From contig JAGIAT010000006.1 of the NCBI GenBank assembly GCA_017744715.1, forward strand, positions 248,001 through 312,000: a DNA stretch of 64,000 bases, read 5' to 3'. The stretch comes from Niabella sp. GTDB lineage: Bacteria > Bacteroidota > Bacteroidia > Chitinophagales > Chitinophagaceae. Below the pieces are notes generated by a model. The model made no database searches. It was not told the DNA's origin and saw nothing but the letters and a program-made list of their open reading frames with translations. Positions 9,543 through 18,876 of the stretch are shown here, in pieces; positions within the stretch are counted from its first letter, which is position 1, and the number at the start of each line of letters is the position of its first letter. The translations under genes were made by a program, and so were the position numbers.

Positions 9543-10409
9543 ATGAAAATTATATACGAAAACTTTTCCTTTCCCCCGGATCAGTCCTTTACCGTACGGT
9601 CGGAATGCCTGGAAATAAAGAAATATCAGGAATTCAGAAGCCATCCGAACTTTGAAATTGCGTTTCATGAAAATTGCACGGGGAGTCGCCTTGTTGGTAA
9701 GCATATCGAAGCTTTTAGCGGAACCGAACTGGTATTAATGGGGAGCCATCTTCCGCATTGTTGGCAGTATCACGGGGTTATTGATCCGATGCAACCGCCC
9801 CAGGTTGTGGTGGTACACTTTTTCCCGGATTTTCTGGGAAAAGACTTCCTGGAAAAACCCGAAGCAAGAGCACTGGCCGGATTGTTTGGCGATGCCGCAC
9901 AGGGCGTATTGTTTACCGGCGAAATACTGGATGAGGCCCGGTTCATCCTGCAGGCCATGCTCCTGGAAAAAGAACTGGGGAGGGCTACGTGGATGTTAAG
10001 GTTACTGGATCTGTTATCCCGGTCGGGCGCCGGAAAGGTATTGAATCCTGCCGGCTTTAACATGAATAAGAGCCCGGTAGAAGCCAGCAACATGAACACC
10101 ATTTTTGAATATATCTTTAAAAATTTCAGGAGGTCGATATCCCTGGAAGAAGTAGCCGCTATTATACCGATGTCTGCCTCGGCATTCTGCCGCTTTTTTA
10201 AGTCAAAAACAGGAAGAACACTTTCCGATTTTATAAAAGAAGTACGTATCGGGCACGCAACAAAATTACTCCTGGAAGGGAACTACAATGTATCCGAAAC
10301 CTGCTACAACAGCGGCTACAATAATATTTCCAATTTCAACAAACATTTTAAAGAATTAGAAGGTGTTTCGCCTAAACAGTTCCGGGAACGTTATCTTATT
10401 GCCGGTTAG
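9543..10409 (+). CDS. AraC-family transcriptional regulator
   Basis: A 288-residue cytoplasmic regulator. I chose ATG 9543 (MKIIYENFSFPPDQSF) rather than an in-frame ATG at 9474, because the earlier one lies inside the symporter gene. Residues ~20-100 are a cupin-like sensor region (HPNFEIAFHENCTGSR, GTELVLMGSHLPHCW). Residues ~190-284 are the two helix-turn-helix motifs of AraC proteins (ISLEEVAAIIPMSASAFCRF and a second one ending SNFNKHFKELEGVSPKQFR). This cupin plus AraC layout is common in Bacteroidota. It lies 29 bp after the symporter gene and probably controls it or the next operon in response to a sugar. The effector is unknown. Confidence 0.9.
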   Translation: MKIIYENFSFPPDQSFTVRSECLEIKKYQEFRSHPNFEIAFHENCTGSRLVGKHIEAFSGTELVLMGSHLPHCWQYHGVIDPMQPPQVVVVHFFPDFLGKDFLEKPEARALAGLFGDAAQGVLFTGEILDEARFILQAMLLEKELGRATWMLRLLDLLSRSGAGKVLNPAGFNMNKSPVEASNMNTIFEYIFKNFRRSISLEEVAAIIPMSASAFCRFFKSKTGRTLSDFIKEVRIGHATKLLLEGNYNVSETCYNSGYNNISNFNKHFKELEGVSPKQFRERYLIAG

Positions 10410-10535
10410 CGGTATGCAGATACAATCGCTGTTGGAAACAGCCTCCGGCAAACAGGCGGAAGGCACTGCTGCTGACGGGCAACCGGTAAGCAACATGCAG
10501 CCATTACTTCAATCCATTTACGCGCAAGAGTTACC

Positions 10536-13500
10536 ATGAAGCAAATCATAAATCGGCACCGGTACCTGTATCTATGCGGCCTCTTCCTGCTGCTTTTTTT
10601 TGAAGCCCGTGCACAGCAAAAAACGGTCTGGCAAATCGGTATGCCCGATGGCCGGGCAGATGAGTTTGCGCTTTACCCCCTGGGCTATAAGAATTTTGTA
10701 GCCTCCTTTGGCGGCGAAAATACCGTATACAATATCGGGTATTCAAAGGCATCCACACACTGGCCTTTTACGATGCCCGGTCCGCTTAATAACTGGGGTG
10801 GCGGCGGATATTGGGCCGGGTTTGCACCCCGGCATTTTCCCCGTATTTATTTCCGGCTGCCGGCCGTTTCAACACAGGTTCCGTTCCGGTTCACCATTGG
10901 CTTTGCAGATGCCGATAGCCAGAACCCGCCTTTGTTTGAGGTTGACATCAATGGACATGTGCTGACCCAACCGTTAAAAGCCGGCAGCGGCCGCATGCTC
11001 CGTAACCCATCGGCCGGAGGCATGCCGCAGACCACTTCTTTTGAAATACCGGCGAGCTGGATGCAGGAAGGAATGAACAGCATCCGCATCGGAAGCAAAA
11101 AAGGATCCTGGGTGGTATTCGATTATTTGCAATTGACCAGCGGCGCTGATGTTCCGGTGCAGCCGGGATATGGTACATTGATCACGGCCGCAGATGCCGC
11201 ACCCTTTGAATACCGGCAAGGCAGCAGGCGGATACAACCGCTCCTGGTAGATTTGTATCAGCCGGATACCAGTCAATGGCTCGCGGTTCGGGTGGAAGGA
11301 ATGCCGGTGATAAAAAGGCGGGTGGAGAAAGGGCATAGTATATTAGAAATTCCGATGCCCGCGGTGACGGCGCGCAAGCCCCGCCAGCGTGTAACCATCA
11401 GCGCCGGAACACAGGATATATACAAGGGGCTGATCGACCGGGCACCGCAGCCGTTACATGCCTATACCGGTTATGTAGACCTGCTGATGGGAACCGGTAA
11501 TTCGCGCTGGATGTTCAAACCCGGGCCGGCCCTGCCTTTGAGCATGGTACATATCGCACCGGATAACCAGGATCAGACCTGGAAGGCGGGGTATGAATAT
11601 ACGGTGGACAATATCATGGGCTTTAGTCATTTTACAGACTGGACCATTTGCGGGTTACTGACGATGCCCACGGGCGGGCCACTGCAGGTAAACCCCGGCA
11701 CGGAGGATCGTCCGGATGACGGATACCGTGCACGGATCGATAAGAAGACGGAAAAAGCAACGGTAGGAAAATACAGCGTTTTTATGACGGATACCCGTAT
11801 CAACGCTGAAGTTACGGCTACCCGCCGGGCCTCCATGCAGCGCTATACCTTTCCAAAGATGGACAGCGCGCGCATCCTGGTAGACTTATTTACCCCTAAT
11901 GAATACCCGCATAACCTGGTGGATGCAAAGGTTACAAAACGCAGCAGTACAGAAATTGAAGGCTACGCTACCTATTACAATGCGTTTACAGGGTATTCCC
12001 TGGAGCAACGGCACACGATCTACTTTGTAATGCAGGTAAGCAAACCCTTTGCATCCATGGGCGGATGGGTAAATAAGGGGGTGCCTCCGGTAAAGGGGTA
12101 CATCCCGGAATGGAACATGACGCACGCGTTTAGCACGGAGCCGGAGATCTTCACCAGCACCGATGAGATCAGGGGTTTCGGAGACGCCGGCATCTTTCTC
12201 AATTACAAAACCACCGGAGGGGAGGTTATTGAAGTGCGGACGGGTGTTTCGCTGGTAGACCTGGCAGGCGCCCGGAATAATCTGCAAACCGAGATCAATG
12301 CGGTGTATGACTGGGATTTTGATGCCATTGTACGCAACCAGGAAAAGGTATGGAACGGATACCTGGGTCGCGTGGAGATTGAAACCGACGATTACCTGCA
12401 GAAACGAAAATTTTATACCAACCTGTACCGGGCCCTGTCTGCCAAATCCATATGGAGTGATGCAGACGGCCGCTTTACGGATGAGAACGAACAACAGCAA
12501 CGGCTTGAAGATCCTGCGGATTGTATCGTAAGCGGGGAATACTGGAATACCTTCTGGAACAACCAGCAATTGTTTAACCTGGTGGCACCGGAGATCTCCT
12601 CCCGCTGGGCCAGATCGGCCATCGCCCTGTACCGCAATTCGGGCTGGTTCAATACAGATCCCGCCGGCATCGAACATACCGGTGTGATGGTGGCCATGCA
12701 CGTAGCCTCCCAGATTCAGGGCGCCTGGCAAAGCGGCATTCATGATTTCGATCTGGCAACCGCCTACCAGGGATTAAAGAAGATGCTGACCACACCGCCT
12801 CAAAAATTTGAAGGGGGTGGTACCGTAGGTGTGGAAAACCTGGTACCTTACCAGCAATACGGGTATATACCACAGGGAATGGGAGCCGTATCCAATACCC
12901 TGGAATATGCGTACGACGATTATTGTCTTTCGCAAATGGCAGCCACACTCGGGAAAAAAGAAGACCAGGCTTTTTTTCAGAAACGCTCCCAAAATTGGCG
13001 GCACCTGCTCGATACCGCTACCCGGTTCATCCGGCCCAAAACAAAAGAAGGCAAATGGGTAACGCCCTTTGATCCGTATCATACCCCCGGCTTTGTAGAA
13101 GGCAATGCGTTTAATTATACCTGGTTTGTACCACAGGATCCGGCTTCGCTGGTGGCAGCCATCGGAAAAAAAACCTTTATTACCCGGCTCGACAGTGCCA
13201 TGGCCCGTTCATCTGTGGCCAATTTTAACGCGCTGGGCGATGACTTTGCGGCATATCCCATCAACCACGGCAATCAGCCCAGCATGCAGGTAGCCTATCT
13301 CTTTAACTGGGCCGGGGCACCCTGGCTTACCCAGCAATGGGTACGGGCTATCCAGGAACAGTACTATGGCACCACGCCCTATGATGCCTACCCCGGCGAT
13401 GAAGACCTGGGACAAATGAGCAGCTGGTTTGTAATGAGTGCCATTGGTTTCTTTCAAATGGACGGGGGCTGTGCGCAGCAGCCGGTTTATGAAATCGGCA

Positions 13501-13727
13501 GCCCCCGCTATCCACGGATCACCGTGCACCTGGATGGCCGGTACAACCGGGGTAAACAACTGGTGATAGAAGCGCCCGGCGCCTCCAAAGAAAATAAATA
13601 CATCCAGGAAGCATCTTTCAATGGTAAGCCACTGAAGGATTTCAGGCTGCTGCAGCAGGATGTGCTAAAAGGGGGCAGGCTAGAACTAAAGATGGGGCCG
13701 GCTCCAAATCGAAAGGCCTTATTATAG
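10536..13727 (+). CDS. GH92 alpha-mannosidase with N-terminal carbohydrate-binding-like domain
   Basis: A 1063-residue secreted enzyme, longer than the usual ~750. After the signal peptide (MKQIINRHRYLYLCGLFLLLFFEARAQ), residues ~30-200 form a beta-sandwich resembling the C-terminal domain of family 4 rhamnogalacturonan lyases (TVWQIGMPDGRADEF, GGGGYWAGFAPRHFPRIYF). The GH92 part follows: SNTLEYAYDDYCLSQMA, E855 in FVEGNAFNYTWFVPQD and D955/D957 in GDEDLGQMSSWFVMSAIGF. By my recollection these match the general acid (E533) and base (D642/D644) of the Bacteroides enzyme BT3990. GH92 enzymes are calcium-dependent inverting exo-alpha-mannosidases acting on mannan or N-glycan arms. Linkage specificity cannot be read from sequence. 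Confidence 0.88.
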   Translation: MKQIINRHRYLYLCGLFLLLFFEARAQQKTVWQIGMPDGRADEFALYPLGYKNFVASFGGENTVYNIGYSKASTHWPFTMPGPLNNWGGGGYWAGFAPRHFPRIYFRLPAVSTQVPFRFTIGFADADSQNPPLFEVDINGHVLTQPLKAGSGRMLRNPSAGGMPQTTSFEIPASWMQEGMNSIRIGSKKGSWVVFDYLQLTSGADVPVQPGYGTLITAADAAPFEYRQGSRRIQPLLVDLYQPDTSQWLAVRVEGMPVIKRRVEKGHSILEIPMPAVTARKPRQRVTISAGTQDIYKGLIDRAPQPLHAYTGYVDLLMGTGNSRWMFKPGPALPLSMVHIAPDNQDQTWKAGYEYTVDNIMGFSHFTDWTICGLLTMPTGGPLQVNPGTEDRPDDGYRARIDKKTEKATVGKYSVFMTDTRINAEVTATRRASMQRYTFPKMDSARILVDLFTPNEYPHNLVDAKVTKRSSTEIEGYATYYNAFTGYSLEQRHTIYFVMQVSKPFASMGGWVNKGVPPVKGYIPEWNMTHAFSTEPEIFTSTDEIRGFGDAGIFLNYKTTGGEVIEVRTGVSLVDLAGARNNLQTEINAVYDWDFDAIVRNQEKVWNGYLGRVEIETDDYLQKRKFYTNLYRALSAKSIWSDADGRFTDENEQQQRLEDPADCIVSGEYWNTFWNNQQLFNLVAPEISSRWARSAIALYRNSGWFNTDPAGIEHTGVMVAMHVASQIQGAWQSGIHDFDLATAYQGLKKMLTTPPQKFEGGGTVGVENLVPYQQYGYIPQGMGAVSNTLEYAYDDYCLSQMAATLGKKEDQAFFQKRSQNWRHLLDTATRFIRPKTKEGKWVTPFDPYHTPGFVEGNAFNYTWFVPQDPASLVAAIGKKTFITRLDSAMARSSVANFNALGDDFAAYPINHGNQPSMQVAYLFNWAGAPWLTQQWVRAIQEQYYGTTPYDAYPGDEDLGQMSSWFVMSAIGFFQMDGGCAQQPVYEIGSPRYPRITVHLDGRYNRGKQLVIEAPGASKENKYIQEASFNGKPLKDFRLLQQDVLKGGRLELKMGPAPNRKALL

Positions 13728-13843
13728 AAAAGCAGCCGGAACAGGTTACCGGTTCCGGGAAAAACAAAAACTTTGGTGTGCTAATGATACAGTTGCGAAA
13801 AGGAAATTAAAATTCAGTGCCGCCATGGCAGAAAAAAAATAAC

Positions 13844-15727
13844 ATGCAAAATAAAATACGCTTTATCCTTTTATTATTGCTGACCGGAGCATCGGCTGTT
13901 GCTCAAACCGGCACGCTCTTAAGATCTCCCGACGGTAACACCACATTCCGGCTCATTGCCAATAAGGGCGGATCCATTGATTATACCGTGTCCTGTATGG
14001 GAAAAGAAGTGGTACACCTCTCAGCGCTGGGTCTTGAAGGATGGCAAAACGACCTGATTCCTGATGCGGCCTGGTCATCTTCGAAGGATAGTTGGTGGAA
14101 GCCGGTCTACGGTGAACGGAGCCGGGTACGCGACCGGTACCGGGCAAAGCTTTTTAGCTTTCGAAAAAAAGGCAGTCCGCAAATCATGCAGATAGAAGTA
14201 CGCGCCTATAATGAAGGCATTGCGTTTCGCTATAGCTTTCCGCAGGTGGCCACCGGCTCCGCAACAATCAGGATCGGTAAAGAGCTTACCGAGTTTGCAC
14301 TTCCGGAAGGAACGCAGGCATGGTTTACAGATCATGCACAGGGGAGTTACCGGTTATTGCCGCTGAGCAAATGGCCCTCCCAGGCCGAAAGACCACTAAC
14401 CGTACAGTTAAAAAACGGGCTTTATGCGGCTTTGGCGGAAGCGGAAGTGGTCGATTATTGTCGCACAAAATTTGCACTGCACCCTGCAAAGCCCAATACG
14501 GTAACCTGTTCCATGTTTGATACGGTTTCCCTGCCAACACCGTTTGCCACACCCTGGAGGGTAATCATGATCGCGCAAAAACCCACGGAGCTCCCTGCCA
14601 ATAATGACCTGTTGCTGAATCTCAATCCGCCCTGCGCGATCCGGAACACTGGCTGGATCAAACCCGGAAAGGTAATGCGGGAGATAACGCTTTCCACCGG
14701 CGGGGCAAAGGCCCTGGTAGACTTTGCGGTAAAAAGGCATCTGCAATACATTCATTTTGATGCAGGCTGGTACGGGCATGAATATGATGCTGCTGCGGAT
14801 GCAACAAGGGTAAATGTAGACTCCAAAAGAAACCCGGTAAATGACCTGAACATGCCGGAAGTGATCCGGTATGCCAAAAAGCAGGGGGTCGGCGTTTTTT
14901 TATATGTAAACCAGATCGCCCTTGCAAAACAGCTGGACAGCCTGCTGCCTTTATACCAGCAATGGGGGGTGGCCGGAATCAAGTTTGGATTTGTAAATGT
15001 GGGTTCCTATAAATGGACCAAATGGCTGCATGATGCAGTAAAGAAATGCGCCCGATACCAGTTGATGGTAGACATTCATGATGAATACCGGCCAACGGGC
15101 TTTAGCAGAACCTATCCCAACCTGCTCACACAGGAGGGGATCAGGGGCAATGAAGAAATGCCGGATGCCACCAATAACACCGTGCTTCCCTTTACCCGGT
15201 TCCTGGCCGGGGCTGCTGACTATACCATATGTTATTACCATCGTCCGGAGCTGAAGCGGCAGCTGGCTGAAACACAGAACCCGAGAGTACTCAAAACCAC
15301 TTCGGGACACCAGCTGGCATTGCCGGTAGTGTATTACAGCCCGCTGCAGTTTATGTATTGGTACGATAAGCCGGCAGATGCGCAGGATGAACCGGAGCTG
15401 GAATTTTTCGACCAGGTACCTACGGTATGGGATGATACAAAAGTGCTCGATGGAGCCATCGGTGCATATGTAACCATCGCCCGAAGAAGTAACCGCGATT
15501 GGTTTGTAGGAAGTATTACCAACAATGACGGCCGGCACATTAAAATCGATTGCTCCTTTCTTACGCCCGGAAAAAAATATATAGCCGCTATTTATTACGA
15601 CGATCCTGCGTCGCCGGTGCGTACCAGGATATCGATAAAGCGGCAGCCGGTTGATGCAGCTACTGTACTGGACGCAACGCTGCTTCCTTCCGGAGGTCAG
15701 GCTATCTGGATCCGGCAGGTGCAATGA
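13844..15727 (+). CDS. GH97 glycosidase (alpha-glucosidase-like) with unusual catalytic positions
   Basis: A 627-residue secreted protein. I chose ATG 13844, which gives a clean signal peptide (MQNKIRFILLLLLTGASAVAQ), over an upstream in-frame GTG at 13817. The N-terminal super-sandwich (residues ~22-270), TIM barrel (YIHFDAGWYGHEYD, residues 302-315) and C-terminal domain (VPTVWDDTKVLDGAIGAY) are all GH97. Aligned from memory to SusB and BT1871, the general acid is E437 in QEGIRGNEE. The position of SusB base E508 is D413, and the position of the retaining nucleophile of BT1871 is G382 (IKFGFVN). It therefore should not be a retaining alpha-galactosidase; an inverting mechanism with an Asp base is possible. 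The substrate is open. Confidence 0.85.
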   Translation: MQNKIRFILLLLLTGASAVAQTGTLLRSPDGNTTFRLIANKGGSIDYTVSCMGKEVVHLSALGLEGWQNDLIPDAAWSSSKDSWWKPVYGERSRVRDRYRAKLFSFRKKGSPQIMQIEVRAYNEGIAFRYSFPQVATGSATIRIGKELTEFALPEGTQAWFTDHAQGSYRLLPLSKWPSQAERPLTVQLKNGLYAALAEAEVVDYCRTKFALHPAKPNTVTCSMFDTVSLPTPFATPWRVIMIAQKPTELPANNDLLLNLNPPCAIRNTGWIKPGKVMREITLSTGGAKALVDFAVKRHLQYIHFDAGWYGHEYDAAADATRVNVDSKRNPVNDLNMPEVIRYAKKQGVGVFLYVNQIALAKQLDSLLPLYQQWGVAGIKFGFVNVGSYKWTKWLHDAVKKCARYQLMVDIHDEYRPTGFSRTYPNLLTQEGIRGNEEMPDATNNTVLPFTRFLAGAADYTICYYHRPELKRQLAETQNPRVLKTTSGHQLALPVVYYSPLQFMYWYDKPADAQDEPELEFFDQVPTVWDDTKVLDGAIGAYVTIARRSNRDWFVGSITNNDGRHIKIDCSFLTPGKKYIAAIYYDDPASPVRTRISIKRQPVDAATVLDATLLPSGGQAIWIRQVQ

Positions 15728-16166
15728 TCAGCGTGGGGCAGTTTCCTTTGGCTATTGCAGAACACATGAAGCGTTCATCCGGCCCTTATGAAACAGTGCA
15801 GTAAAAAAGTCTGCCCGAAAGCTCCGCAACACGATCAGCTCCTGCTGCTGTGTTCCCGTTCCCCGGGGCGCTTGTTGCTTTCAGAAGGTTAAAAAAGTAT
15901 CGGTCTTTATCAATTCCGTGCAGCCCGGAAGATACAGAATAAGATAATTTTACCACCGGTAATGGAAACGGTAAAGTTCATAAAAAGCATAGGCGGTATC
16001 GCACAATAAAGTGAAAATGAAACGATGGTTTGCTGTAATTGGATTTTTTTATTAAACAGGCGGAAGGCGCCTTTAAAGATCCACAGAGCAATGCTCTGTA
16101 AAGCAGCACTATAAAGGATCCATAAATAGAATAATAGCAGGAGACAAAATAACAATAAAGAAAACG
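15728..16166. other. 439-bp intergenic region upstream of the third unassigned-family gene
   Basis: AT-rich and without a convincing gene. Two overlapping minus-strand frames of 89 codons here are hydrophobic and low in complexity, and I do not accept them. The region holds the 10-bp palindrome AAGGCGCCTT at 16064-16073 and a 17-bp interrupted palindrome at 16083-16099. It is probably the promoter region of the gene at 16167. Confidence 0.4.
16083..16099. promoter_or_regulatory. Candidate operator palindrome (ACAGAGCA-A-TGCTCTGT)
   Basis: Two perfect 8-bp inverted arms around one central base, 67 bp before the start codon at 16167. The arms are too short and the loop too small for a stem-loop terminator, so a dimeric regulator site is more likely. 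No regulator can be assigned. Confidence 0.3.
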
Positions 16167-18803
16167 ATGCCAAAGACAATTAATGAACCGTTTAAATTGG
16201 GCACAGGCCGGAACCCGATGTTTACAAAACCTGCGCAGCAAGATCACACAAAAGATGAACGATCAGTCTGCCGGAAGTTGGTTGCGCTGTTCCTGTTGGC
16301 GGCGCTTTTATACGCCATACCGGCGAGCACACAGAACATCCGGCTGAAAACGCAGTACGCCACGATTACCATCAATAATAAAGGATTGATTACCTCGGTA
16401 AAGCGCAATGCCTCAGGGAAGGAATACGTTCCTGCAGGCAAACCATCCGCCGTGATGAGCCTGTACAGCAATAAAAAATACCTGTTGCCGGTAGCCGCAA
16501 AAATGGAAAAGGCAGGACGGATGGTATTGTTTTATCCCAATGGTTCCAAAGCAACCCTGCTGCTGGAACAAAAACAATCCTATCTGAAATTTAAATTACT
16601 GGCACTTACAGAAAGAGCTCAGGTTGATAATATTGTGTGGGGACCTTATAACACCACTATATCAAAAAAAATAGGAGATCTGATCGGTGTGGTGCGGGAT
16701 GATGATTTTGCAATCGGGATGCTGGGGCTGGATGATAATACCACCAGTGGTCCGCCCACCGATGGGGATATGTCTTTTATGTATTATTACATTCATTCTC
16801 CCGATCCCAAAAAGTATCCGCTTCCTTCGCATTTAAAGGAGGGGCAAACCTTTAGTATCGGCGGGGATGGGATCAGCGATGTGGCGTTCTATTCGCAACC
16901 GGAAGAATATTTCAGGATGAATTATGGCAATGGCGCAAAGCTGGAACCGGCTTTTGGCTCCAGCATCTGTATGCATTCCCGCAATCGCAATAGGGAGCAG
17001 ATGATCCGTTTCCCTTATTACCCGGATCATATCGACGGTAAAGCCAATTCGGCCCGGTACCAGTTGGTAACGCCTGCCAATGCGGATTATATCGGTTCTG
17101 CTATAGCACTGTATGCCTGTCCGGACGTGTTGGGCTTAGCCACTATTGAACAGGTGGTGCTTGCCGAAGGGCTGCCGCACCCGACGATCGAAGGCAAATG
17201 GATCAAAGACCCCGCAGCCTACCGGCCGGATATGGCCTGGTGGGGACCGCACGATAGTTTGGCTTCCTACGCGCAGCAGCTGAAGATCACCAGCGTGCAG
17301 GATGAAGGACTGGGCGAGTATTACCCGGACCGCTTAGAGCCCTGGGATGGAAAGCGGATCACCCTGAACGGGAAAAGAGACATTCCTGTTCCGCAGTTTG
17401 GAAAACGGATGCAGCAGCAGGGCATCCGCTACGGGTTGCATACGCTTTGCGAATTTCTGCAACCGGGGCGCAATAAAGATGTGGCACCCGTACCCAGCGA
17501 TAGTCTGGCCATCATGCAGCGCACGGTAATTACGAAAGATATCAGTCCTGAAGATACCATCATCACAGTGGCGGATACGGCCTATTTTAATGAATTTGGT
17601 GGCTGGGAGGGCAATCATACCAATGTATTAAAAATAGGAAAAGAGCTCATCGAATATGATGGTATCACCCGCACTGCACCGTATACCTTTCTGAAAGTCA
17701 AAAGAGGATTTCACCATACCGCCCGCGGCAGCTATAAAGCCGGTACAACCATCGTAAAACTGCAGCCCAATTGTTACCATGGCTTTGCGCCCGATATGAA
17801 CCTGCAGGAGGAGTATGCTGCTTTCTATGGCAAATGGCTGGCAGATGGCGGTATGGACTATATCGATTTCGACGGACTGGAAAGCTGCATGTACCAGGGA
17901 CATGGCCAGTATTCCTTTAAGCGCTTCTTTCGCGGACTGTTTGACAGCTATCAGCGCAATGGCGGCCAATACCTCCGGGTAATGGGCAGTGCCATACAGG
18001 AAGGAACCTGGCATTATATGAGTGTGTGCAATGTAGGCGGGGGCGATCATATGTTTAGCCCGGTATTAAATAAATGGGGGATTGAAGGAAAAGACATGCG
18101 CTATGTGTTTGAAAGCAGCTATTTCCCGGCAACCTTCGGCATACAGAATTACCAGGTGGATTGGAGCCTCTATGATGCAGAGAACCTGCAGGCCAAATCG
18201 ATCGGATGGGATGCCACCTATATGCTGGGGCTGAGCCAGCAAACAGTAGAAGCCAGCGCGGAAAAGGCCGCTGTTTTTAATGGTTACAGGGTTTGGGAAA
18301 ATGCTCGGGCCGCGGGTGTATTTACAAAGGCACATAAAGAAAAACTGAAAGACCTTAACTATAAATTTCACCTCGAACAAACCGGTATGCGAAGCTTCCT
18401 GTTATATCCGGTAAAAGAGAACCGCATCCGGGATATGGATTATTCGGCAACCGGCACCAGGGCGATCCTGCAAAATATATTTGACACGCAGCCGCTGGAA
18501 TTTTCCATTAAAATGAATATGCCAAAAGAAGTAACTGTTGAGGGGTTAAAGATTGCAACACCCGGGGGGGAAGAACTGGTGGTAAATAAAACGCTTTCCG
18601 CGGGGCAGCACATCATTTATAAGAACGGACAGTTTTATATAGCAGACCGGGGACGCAAATTAGTGGAATTGATTTCAGCGGATAAGCAGCTGAAGATCGG
18701 CAAAGGCACGGGCTCTTTTAAAATAAGCGCGCTCGGTTCCGGTAACGACAAGGTGAAGATGGAGCTGGTCGTTCCGGTGATGGGCAAACCCGAAAAGATC
18801 TAA
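16167..18803 (+). CDS. Large secreted putative glycosidase, unassigned family (copy 3)
   Basis: 878 residues, the longest full copy of the three-member family in this window. An in-frame ATG at 16218 is an alternative start. Either way an export signal follows (CRKLVALFLLAALLYAIPAS, residues ~35-54). Shared blocks with the copy at 1030 include PHPTIEGKWIKDPAAY, VPSDSL, LKIGKELIEYDGIT, VKRGF, then I-D567-F-D569-G-L-E572, GHGQYSFKRFFRG and EGTWHYMSVCNVGGG. The C-terminal ~110 residues form a beta-sandwich that the 1030 copy lacks. The fold suggests a beta-sandwich plus TIM barrel plus sandwich, as in GH31/36/101-like enzymes, but this is inference. It sits between GH97 and GH3, so a glycosidase role fits the context. 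Confidence 0.72.
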   Translation: MPKTINEPFKLGTGRNPMFTKPAQQDHTKDERSVCRKLVALFLLAALLYAIPASTQNIRLKTQYATITINNKGLITSVKRNASGKEYVPAGKPSAVMSLYSNKKYLLPVAAKMEKAGRMVLFYPNGSKATLLLEQKQSYLKFKLLALTERAQVDNIVWGPYNTTISKKIGDLIGVVRDDDFAIGMLGLDDNTTSGPPTDGDMSFMYYYIHSPDPKKYPLPSHLKEGQTFSIGGDGISDVAFYSQPEEYFRMNYGNGAKLEPAFGSSICMHSRNRNREQMIRFPYYPDHIDGKANSARYQLVTPANADYIGSAIALYACPDVLGLATIEQVVLAEGLPHPTIEGKWIKDPAAYRPDMAWWGPHDSLASYAQQLKITSVQDEGLGEYYPDRLEPWDGKRITLNGKRDIPVPQFGKRMQQQGIRYGLHTLCEFLQPGRNKDVAPVPSDSLAIMQRTVITKDISPEDTIITVADTAYFNEFGGWEGNHTNVLKIGKELIEYDGITRTAPYTFLKVKRGFHHTARGSYKAGTTIVKLQPNCYHGFAPDMNLQEEYAAFYGKWLADGGMDYIDFDGLESCMYQGHGQYSFKRFFRGLFDSYQRNGGQYLRVMGSAIQEGTWHYMSVCNVGGGDHMFSPVLNKWGIEGKDMRYVFESSYFPATFGIQNYQVDWSLYDAENLQAKSIGWDATYMLGLSQQTVEASAEKAAVFNGYRVWENARAAGVFTKAHKEKLKDLNYKFHLEQTGMRSFLLYPVKENRIRDMDYSATGTRAILQNIFDTQPLEFSIKMNMPKEVTVEGLKIATPGGEELVVNKTLSAGQHIIYKNGQFYIADRGRKLVELISADKQLKIGKGTGSFKISALGSGNDKVKMELVVPVMGKPEKI

Positions 18804-18876
18804 AAAAGAGCATATGATCAATTCCACCCTTATATCGGTTGGTCTTCGTGTTGCCCCGTCCCAAAAATAAAAAGAG

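Noticed and set aside
11886-12743. 285-codon minus-strand frame
   Set aside because: Antisense to GH92, with no recognisable domain.
15910-16247. Two overlapping minus-strand frames of 89 codons, strongly hydrophobic
   Set aside because: Low-complexity sequence from an AT-rich promoter region, no start context, and the second overlaps the coding start of the gene at 16167.
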